Assembly (NCBI RefSeq): GCF_017357525.1
Contig: NZ_CP036172.1
Location: 1,090,561 to 1,154,560, forward strand
Direction: 5' to 3'
Source: Methanofollis aquaemaris
GTDB lineage: Archaea > Halobacteriota > Methanomicrobia > Methanomicrobiales > Methanofollaceae
DNA length: 64,000 nt
Shown here: positions 54,301 through 61,400 of the stretch, in pieces
How the letters are laid out: each line of letters begins with the position of its first letter
How positions within the stretch are numbered: the stretch's first letter is position 1
The notes under the pieces: generated by a model
Told to the model about the DNA's origin: nothing
The model's database searches: none
What the model saw: only the letters and a program-made list of their open reading frames with translations
Program-made: the position numbers and the translations under genes

Positions 54301-55056
54301 GCCGGTGAGCCTGGCGGCATGGCACAAGGAGAAGTAGGCCCCGCCGCCGCACCAATTCGCGGTGTTGTTGGTGAACGTCGTCCCCTCCACCAGGAGGGCG
54401 TCGACGTACAGGGCAGAGAGCGCACCGCCGTCTGTATCCGTCCCCGTCACCTTGTTCCCGGCAAAGGTGCAGTTCGTTATGGTGAGACGCTGGAGGTGGG
54501 TGTTGAAATCTGTACTGGTGGCGTTGATCCCGGCACCGCGGACATCTGCACCATCCAGGTGGTTGCCGGAGATGTTGAGGTTGCGGAAGGTGGCGTTGTC
54601 CGCGATGACGGTGAAGGCCGCCGCGGTGTGGTTGGTGCTGGTGATGAGCGGTCGGACGGGCGATCCCTCCCACCGCTGAATGGTCACGTCGGGTTTGTCG
54701 ATGACGATCCCGCCCTCGTACGTATGCCCGGCCGCGCCCCAGATGTGGACGGTGTCGCCCTCGCCGAGGTCGGTGAGGTTGAGAAGGCCGGTGATGTTCG
54801 CATACGAGTGGGGGTTGCCGTCGCCCGGCACCGGGGAGACGTACCAGTCCCGCGGGTGAGTGCCCGCGGGGGCGGCCATCAGAGCAGGTGCGGCGGCGAG
54901 CGAGAGGTCGAGCGCCGGGGCGGTGGCGTTCGTGAGGTTCAGAGGCGGCCCTGCGTCGTCTTCGCCGCCGGCGACCGGGAGGACGAGACAGACCAGGACC
55001 GCGAGCAGGACTACATAAAAGAGTCTATTTCTCCGAATAGGGGGGATTTTTTCCAT
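51283..55056 (-). CDS. Giant surface protein, paralogue with two beta-helix/PEGA units, 1257 aa
   Basis: The same plan as the 2092-aa gene but shorter: signal peptide (NRLFYVVLLAVLVCLVLPVAGG), no N-terminal PKD, two beta-helix units (starts near 54845 and 53505), then a PEGA-like and PKD-like region, the PGF-pre-PGF-like domain and the anchor (TPFPTMLLVVGGAIVLLLVAVAVWRTR). Two of its beta-helix repeats are almost identical at DNA level (54170-54331). GAGGAGG lies before the ATG. The promoter, leader and 3' end match those of its neighbours, so it arose by tandem duplication. Confidence 0.9.
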   Translation of the reverse strand: MEKIPPIRRNRLFYVVLLAVLVCLVLPVAGGEDDAGPPLNLTNATAPALDLSLAAAPALMAAPAGTHPRDWYVSPVPGDGNPHSYANITGLLNLTDLGEGDTVHIWGAAGHTYEGGIVIDKPDVTIQRWEGSPVRPLITSTNHTAAAFTVIADNATFRNLNISGNHLDGADVRGAGINATSTDFNTHLQRLTITNCTFAGNKVTGTDTDGGALSALYVDALLVEGTTFTNNTANWCGGGAYFSLCHAARLTGTTFTNNTAQYYGGGAYFSSCNAARLTGTTFTNNTAQYYGGGAYFITCYAATLTGTTFTGNSASGGGGAYFQNFNAATLTATTFTNNTAGQGGGGAYFVDCGEATLTNCRFDNPTNIFAENSDATTLNTVRTPGTNIAGGPYLGGNLWLQDPAQNISEWCADADFDGICDGALTINRNAGRVFGTDALPLVHGGTVEINATPADDAFVFVDGANTTRTANDAFYLPVGEHTIFVKKDGYLPGEKRITVTAGANDPLAFDLTEIIHPMDWYVSPVPGDGNFTNISAIPDLDAGDTVHLRGVEGHIYEGGVVIDKPDVTIQRWEGSPVRPLITNTSHTAPAFTVTADNATFRGLNISGNRLNDDNSRGAGINVTGDSGNHLKRLTVADCTFVGNEANGTSACGGALSARYVDDILMEGTAFSGNSADWGGGADFTGCDVVTLTGTSFIGNSARFGGGGADFTLSSDAALTATTFTNNTATDGGGAYFYFSRRATLADTNVTGNTAAEHGGGAYFLSSPAATLTGTAFDRNTAAEYGGGAYFEDSRAARVTDCRFDNPTNIFAHMSFGAVFNDARTPGANIAGGPYLGGNLWLQDPKQNISEWGTDADFDGICDEAQNIANRDPAFLFGTDFLPLMHGGGTVVINATSADGAFVFVDGMNTTRTANDAFYLTVGNHTVEVVGATTYGRASVDLSAGATERVTVEVSEVEIRGYAIPGQGFAPLDVSFDTWFPDPESDRHTWTFGDGNESSPCYWPHHTYEKAGTYTATLTAAWGEKSDLVTLVRTVNITVLEPSTPSSPGSHGGRSTDSAGSAGKIPAGGTASLMLPNSGIYEVRVTAGEEIQKILVTIGTTGRPSGVDAPAGSVYEYAEVTIYHTTDNAIEGVVFSFSVPKTWFDEHGLDPADVVLYRYHDGEWVALPTGVTGEDGTAWHFSARSPGFSLFAIGGDPSPVSTPAMTPAAPVETVETFVTSLPAGPTPAGTQTPFPTMLLVVGGAIVLLLVAVAVWRTR
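54170..54331. repeat. Tandem 81-bp repeat (27-aa beta-helix rung)
   Basis: Two consecutive 81-base copies, 54170-54250 and 54251-54331, differ at only a few positions. Each encodes one GGGAYFS.C.AARLTGTTFTNN rung. A third, diverged copy follows. Confidence 0.85.
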
Positions 55057-55152
55057 TTCAAACCTCCTCGGGGACCGAACGCCGACATCATGAGATATGA
55101 GGTGGTTTCGTTTCCGTCGGCGAACAAAGATTCGCTTAGTTGAATTTTTGGC

Positions 55153-55163
55153 ATTATATATGT
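55153..55163 (-). promoter_or_regulatory. Promoter of the 1257-aa surface gene
   Basis: CATATATAAT with an A-rich BRE (AAAACAAAAA) lies 97 bases before the ATG; the leader also carries the conserved CGGTCCCCGAGGAGG stretch. Confidence 0.65.
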
Positions 55164-55271
55164 TTTTGTTTTGAACTTCGACGACTACAAAAGAACGAAT
55201 GGCGCATCGATCAGGAGAAAGGACGTGCGTGAGATCCGGGGATCACGGAGGCCGGCAAAAGGACCGGAGCA

Positions 55272-55420
55272 AGGAGGGGGCCGCCGTCGATCTTCGGAAG
55301 AGAGGGGAAGACGGAGAGATGGCCCTAAAAAAAGTGGAGGGTTCTATCTCGTCCTCCATACCGCGACGGCGACGAGGAGGAGGAGGATCGCCCCGCCGAC
55401 GACGAGCAGCATCGTGGGGA
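55272..55420. repeat. Near-identical intergenic/3'-end duplicate (copy 2)
   Basis: This is the partner of 51212-51360, covering the spacer, terminator and last codons of the 2807-aa gene. It shows that the duplication includes non-coding DNA. Confidence 0.8.
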
Positions 55421-58400
55421 AGGGCGTCGGGGTATCGGCCGGCGTCGGGCCTGCGGGCGGCGACGTCACGAATGTCTCGACGGTCTCCGCCGCTGCGGCG
55501 GGCGTCATCACCGGGGTCGAGACCGCGGAGGGTTCGCCGCCGATCGCAAAGAGGAAGAAGCCCGGACTCCTGGCCGAAAAGTGCCGGGAGGTCTCGTCCT
55601 CCCCGTCGACGCTGGTCGGGAGAGGCTGCCACCCGTCGTCGTCGTAGCGGTACAGCGCCACGTCGGCGGGTTCGAGGCCGTGCTCCTCGAGCCATGTCTT
55701 CGGGACGCCGAAGGAGACGACGATCTCCTCGATCGCGTCCTCGGTCGTGTGGTAGAGCGTCACCTCGTCGTACTCGTAGACCGTGCCCGCGGGTGCGTCG
55801 ACGCCTGAGGGCCGACCGGTCTTCTTGATGGTGATCATGACCTTCGGGATATCTTCTCCGGCGGTCACCCTGACCTCGTAGATGCCCGTGCCCTTCATCT
55901 TCATGGAGGCGCTCTCTCCGGCCGGGATCGACCCGGTCGACCCTGCCGAGATGGGTGAATGGCCGCTGTTGGATTCAGAGGACGGAGTGGTCGGGGGTGC
56001 GTGGACGGTAACGGTCCCGGTGGTGATGGTGGTAAACGCGCCGGTGCTGACGGTGAGGACGAGCGGGTAGGTGCCGGCGTTCTCGTAGGTGACGCTCCGG
56101 TTGATCTCGGCCGGACTTGCGCCCTCGACCGTCCGGCCGTCGCCGAGGTCGAGGTGCCATCTCTCAGGCATCCCATCGCCGCTGACATTGATGCCGAGGG
56201 TGAAGGGGGCGTTGCCTTCGACGGCCGAGAGGTGGAGGGAGGGTGCGGGCATGCCGACGGTGAGGTTCACGGTGCGGACGAGGGTGACGAGGTCGCTCCC
56301 CTCGCCCCACGCCGCCGTCAGGGTGGCGGTGTACCGCCCGGCCTTCTCGTAGGTGTGAGACGGCCAGTAGCACGGGCTCGATTCGTTGTCGTCGCCGAAG
56401 GTCCAGGTGAGGCGGTCGGGTGCGGGGTCGGTGAACCCGGTGTCGAAGGTGACGTTGAGGGGTGCGAGGCCCTGCCGGGGTATCGCGTAGCCCTGGATCT
56501 CGACCTCGCCGACCTCGACGATCACCCGTTCGGTCGCACCGGCCGGGATGTTGACCGTTGCCCGTCCGTAGGTCGTCGCCCCGACGATCTCGACGGTGTG
56601 GTTGCCGGTCGGGAGGAAGAAGGCATCCGAAGGCGGGGTGGGTGCGGCGGCGGCCCTCGCCATCGCACGGGGTGCGGGGGCGGGGAAGTGGTCGGCGGTG
56701 CGGGTGGTGTTTGTGCCGTCGATATGCACGAACCCGCCGTGAGCGGAGGCGCGGACGAGCACGGTGCCGCGGTCCCCGCCGGTCGCGAGCGGGAGGGCGT
56801 CGGTGCCGAGGCCGGGGATGGTCGACGGCTGGTCGCAGATGCCGTCGCAGTCGATGTCAGGCCCCCATTCGGAGATGTTCTGGGCGGGATCGGTGAGCCA
56901 GAGGTTGCCGCCGAGGAACGGCCCGCCCGCGATGTTCGTGCCGCGGGTGCGGGTGGCGTTGAGGGCGCCGGTGGAGTTTTCTGCAAAGATGTTGGCGGGG
57001 TTCTCGAAGCGGCAGTCGGCGACGAAGGTGTCGTTGCACCAGGAGAGATGGGTTCCGCCGCCGACGGGTGCGTCGTTCCCGGCGAACACCGTCCTCTCCA
57101 CCGAGAGGTTGTCGACCGCCCTGGCAGAGAGCGCACCGCCGCATCCGTCTGCCGCGTTCCCGGTGAAGGTGCAGTCGGCGATGGCGAAGTGCTGTAAGGG
57201 AACTTTGCTGGATCCGCAATGCCCGGTGACGTTGATCGCACCGCCCGCATGGGCGGCGCGGTTGCCGGTGAAGGCGGAGGCGTTGAGCGTGGCGTCATCG
57301 CACTGATAGAAGTATGCACCGCCGCCGTCGTCCGCACTGTTCCCGTCAAAGGAGAGGTCGGTGAGCATGGCGGCATCGCAGTCCACCAAGTATGCTCCGC
57401 CGCCGAACTTCTCCGCGGTGTTGTTGACGAAGGTGGCGCCGGCGAGCACGGCCGCGGGGAGGGCGGCGCGATAAGATCCCGCAAAGTATGCGCCGCCGCC
57501 GAATCCTGCGGAGTTGTCGGTGAAGGCGGTGCCGGTGAGCGTGGCGCAGGAGCCTTCGGCAATGTAAAAGCGTGCGCCGCCGCCCTGGTTGGCGGCGGTG
57601 TTGTCGGTGAAGGCGGTGCCGGCGAGCGTGACGGGTCCATGTGAATATAAGAAGTCCGCCCCGCCGCCGCAACTGGAGGCGCGGTTGCCGGTGACGGTGG
57701 TGTCGGTGAGCACGGAGTCGTTGCAGAAGAGGAACTGTACCCCCCCGCCGAATCGTGCGGCGTTGTCGGTGAAGGCGGTGTCGGCGAGCACGGTGTCGTT
57801 GCAGGAGAGGAACCGTGCCCCGCCGCCGTACCTGGTGGCGTTGTTCCCGGTGAACGCCGTCCTCTCGACCAGGAGGTCGTCGACGTACCCGGCGGAGAGC
57901 GCACCGCCGCCTGCCCCTGTCCCGTTCACCGTGTTCCCGGCGAAGGTGCAGTCGGCGATGGTGAGGCGCTTCAGATGGTCTGTTTCACTGCCGGTGGCGT
58001 TGATCCCGGCGCCCAGGCCTTCGTCGTCGTCCAGGCAGTTGCCCGAGATGTCGAGGCCGCGGAAGGTGGCGTTGTTTGCGGTGACGGTGAAGGCCGGTGC
58101 GGTGTGGTTGGTGCTGGTGATGAGCGGTTTGACGGGCGAGCCTTCCCACTGTCGGATGGTTACGTCGGAGGCGTTGATGACGATCCCGCCCTCGTACGCG
58201 TGGCCGGCCACGCCCCAGATGTGGACGGTGTCGCCCTCGCCGATCTCGGGGATCTCCTGGAGACTGCTGAAGTTCCCGCTGATCGTCGAGACGTACCAGT
58301 CTATCGGGTGTGTGCTCTCCATGAGGTCGAACGTGAGGGGGTCGTTCTCGCCGGCGGTGACGTTGATGTTCTGCTCACAGGTGAAGAAACCCTCCTTGTG

Positions 58401-61400
58401 CACGGAAACCGTGTGCTCCCCGACGGGGAGGTAGAAGGCGCCGCCCGCGGTGCGGGTGGTGTTCGCGCCGTCGACGGAGACGAAGGCATCGGCGGGCGTG
58501 GCGTTGATCACCACGGTGCCGCGGTCGAGGTCGTAGATCAACGGGAGTTCGTCGGTGCCGAGGTCCGTGCTCAGCGTTCCGTCGCAGATGCCGTCGAAGT
58601 CGGCGTCCTTACCGCACTCCGAGATGTTCTGCGCGGGGTCGTTCAGCCAGAGGTTGCCGCCGAGGTACGGCCCGCCGGCGATGTTGGTGCCGGAGGCGTA
58701 GGTGCTGTTGAGGACGGCGGTGGAACCGCGTGCATGGATGTTGGTGGGGTTGTCGAGGCGGCAGTTGGTGATGGTGGCACCCGTGCAGCCTCCGAAGCCT
58801 GCCCCGCCGCCGGAGGCTGCAGTGTTGTCGGTGAAGGTGGTGCCGGTGAGTGTGGCGCCGGTGCAGAACTCGAAGTCTGCTCCGCCGCCGTAGTCGCCTG
58901 CGGTGTTTGCGGTGAAGGTGGTGCCGGTGAGCGTGGCGGCAGTGCAGAACTCGAAGATTGCACCGCCGCCGTCGGAGGATGCGGTGTTGCCGGTGAAGGC
59001 CGTTCCCTCGACCAGGAGGGCGTCGACGTATTCGGCAGAGAGCGCACCGCCGTCTGTGTTCGTCCCGTTCACGGCGTTGTCGGCGAAGGTGCAGTTCGTT
59101 ATGGTGAGGCGCTGTAAGGGGTTTCCTGAAGTCCCGACGGCGTTGATCGCGGCGCCGTTTGTATCGTTCAACGTGTTCCGTGAGATGTCGAGGTCGAGGA
59201 AGGTGGCGTTGTCGGCGGTGACGGTGAAGGCCGACGCGCCGGAGGTGCTGGTGATGAGCGGTTGCACCGGCGAACCCTCCCACCGCTTGACCGTCACGTC
59301 CGGTTTGTCGATGACGACCCCGCTGTCGTACGCGTGGCCTTCGACGCCCCAGACATGGACGGTGTCGCCCGTGCCGATCTCGGGGATCGCGGAGATGGTG
59401 GTGTAGTTGCCGCTGATCGTCGAGACGTACCAGTTCATCGGGTGGTCGATCTTCGTGAGGGTGAGGTCGAGGGGGTCGTTCTCGCCGGGGACGACGGTGA
59501 TTGTCTGCTCACCGGGGAAGTAGCCCGCCTTGTGCACCGAAATCGTGTGGTTCCCGACCGGGAGGTAGAAGGGGTTGTCCGCGGTGCGGGTGGTGTTGGT
59601 GCCGTTGATGAAGACGAAGGCGTCGGCGGGCGTGGCGTTGATCACCACCGTGCCGCCGCCGTGCATCAGCGGGAGGTGATCGGTGCCGAAGACTCCGCCA
59701 CCTCTACAATTGATCTTCAGCGGTTGGTCGCAGATGCCGTCGAAGTCGGCGTCAGCAGCCCACTCTGAGATGTTCTGCGCGGGGTCCTGGAGCCAGAGGT
59801 TGCCGCCGAGGTACGGCCCGCCCGCGATGTTCGTGCCAGACGTGCGGGTGGTGTTGAGGGTGGCGCAGAAGGAGTCCATTGCATAGATGTTGGTCGGGTT
59901 GTCGAAGCGGCAGTTGGTGAGCGTGGCGTCATCGGAGTAGTAGAAGTATGCCCCGCCGCCGTATCGTGCGTTGTTGCCGCTGAAGGTGGTGCCGGTGAGC
60001 GTGGCGGCATGGCACTCCATGAAGTATGCCCCGCCGCCGTATCGTGCGTTGTTGCCGCTGAAGGTGGTGCCGGTGAGCGTGGCGTCATCGCATCCCTGGA
60101 ACCATGCCCCGCCGCCGCTGTCCCTTGCGGTGTTGCCGGTGAAGGTGGTGCCGGTGAGCGTGGCGGCATCGCAACCGGAGAACCATGCCCCGCCACCGCC
60201 CCAGACCGCGCTGTTGCCGGTGAACGCCGTCCCCTCCACCAGGAGGGCGTCGACGTATTCGGCAGAGAGCGCACCGCCCCATGTCTCCCTCCCGGTCATC
60301 TTGTTCCCGGCAAAGGTGCAGTTCGTTATGGTGAGGCGCTTCAGGTGGTTTCCTTTTCCTGAAGACCCGGTGGCGTTGATCCCGGCGCCGCGGCTTTGAT
60401 AATAGTTCAGGTGGTTGTCGGAGATGTTGAGGTCGAGGAAGGTGGCGTTGTCGGCGGTGACGGTGAAGGCCGACGTGGTGTTGTCGGCACTGGTGATGAG
60501 CGGTTGCACCGGCGAACCCTCCCACCGTTTCACGGTCACGTTCGGTTTGTCGATGACGAACCCGCCGTCGTACGTATGCCCGGCCACGCCCCAGATATGG
60601 ATGGTGTCGCCCGCGCCGAGGTCGGGGATCTTGGAGATGTTCGTGTAGTTGCCGCTGATCGTCGAGACGTACCAGTCCATCGGGTGGATGATCTCTCTGA
60701 GGTTGAGGTCGAGGGTTTTGTTCTCGCCGGCGGTGACGGTGATCGTCTCTTCACCGGGGAGGTAGCCCGCCTTGTGCACCGAAATCATGTGCTCCCCGAC
60801 CGGGAGGTAGAAGGCATTGCCCGCGGTGCGGGAGGTGTTGGTGCCGTCGACGGAGACGAAGGCGTCGGCGGGGGTGGCGTTGATCTGCACGGTGCCTCGG
60901 TCGAGGTCGTAGATCAATGGGAGGTGGTCGGTGCCGAAGTTCGTGAGAGTCAGGTTCTCGTCGCAGATGCCGTCATAGTCGGCGTCCGCACCGCACTCAG
61001 AGATGTTCTGTTCTGGATCAGTCAGCCAGAGGTTGCCGCCGAGGTACGGCCCGCCGGCGATGTTGGTGCCGCGCTGGTAGGTACCGTTGAGGACGGCGCC
61101 GGGGGAGGAATCTGCATGGATGTTGGTGGGGTTGTCGAGGCGGCAGTCGGTGACGGTAGCGTTCTGAGAGTTCCTGAAACTTGCGCCGCCGCCGTCAGTT
61201 GCGGTGTTGCCGGTGAAGGCGGTGGCGGTGACGGTGGCGTTCGGCGACTCATAGAAGAATGCGCCGCCGCCGTACTGGCGTGCACGGTTGTCGGTGAAGG
61301 TGGCGTTGGCGACCGAGGGGTCTGGCGAAATCCAGAAGCAGAGGCCGCCGCTGTCGGTCCCTGCGGTGTTGCCGGTGAAGGTGGTGCCGGCGACCGCGGG

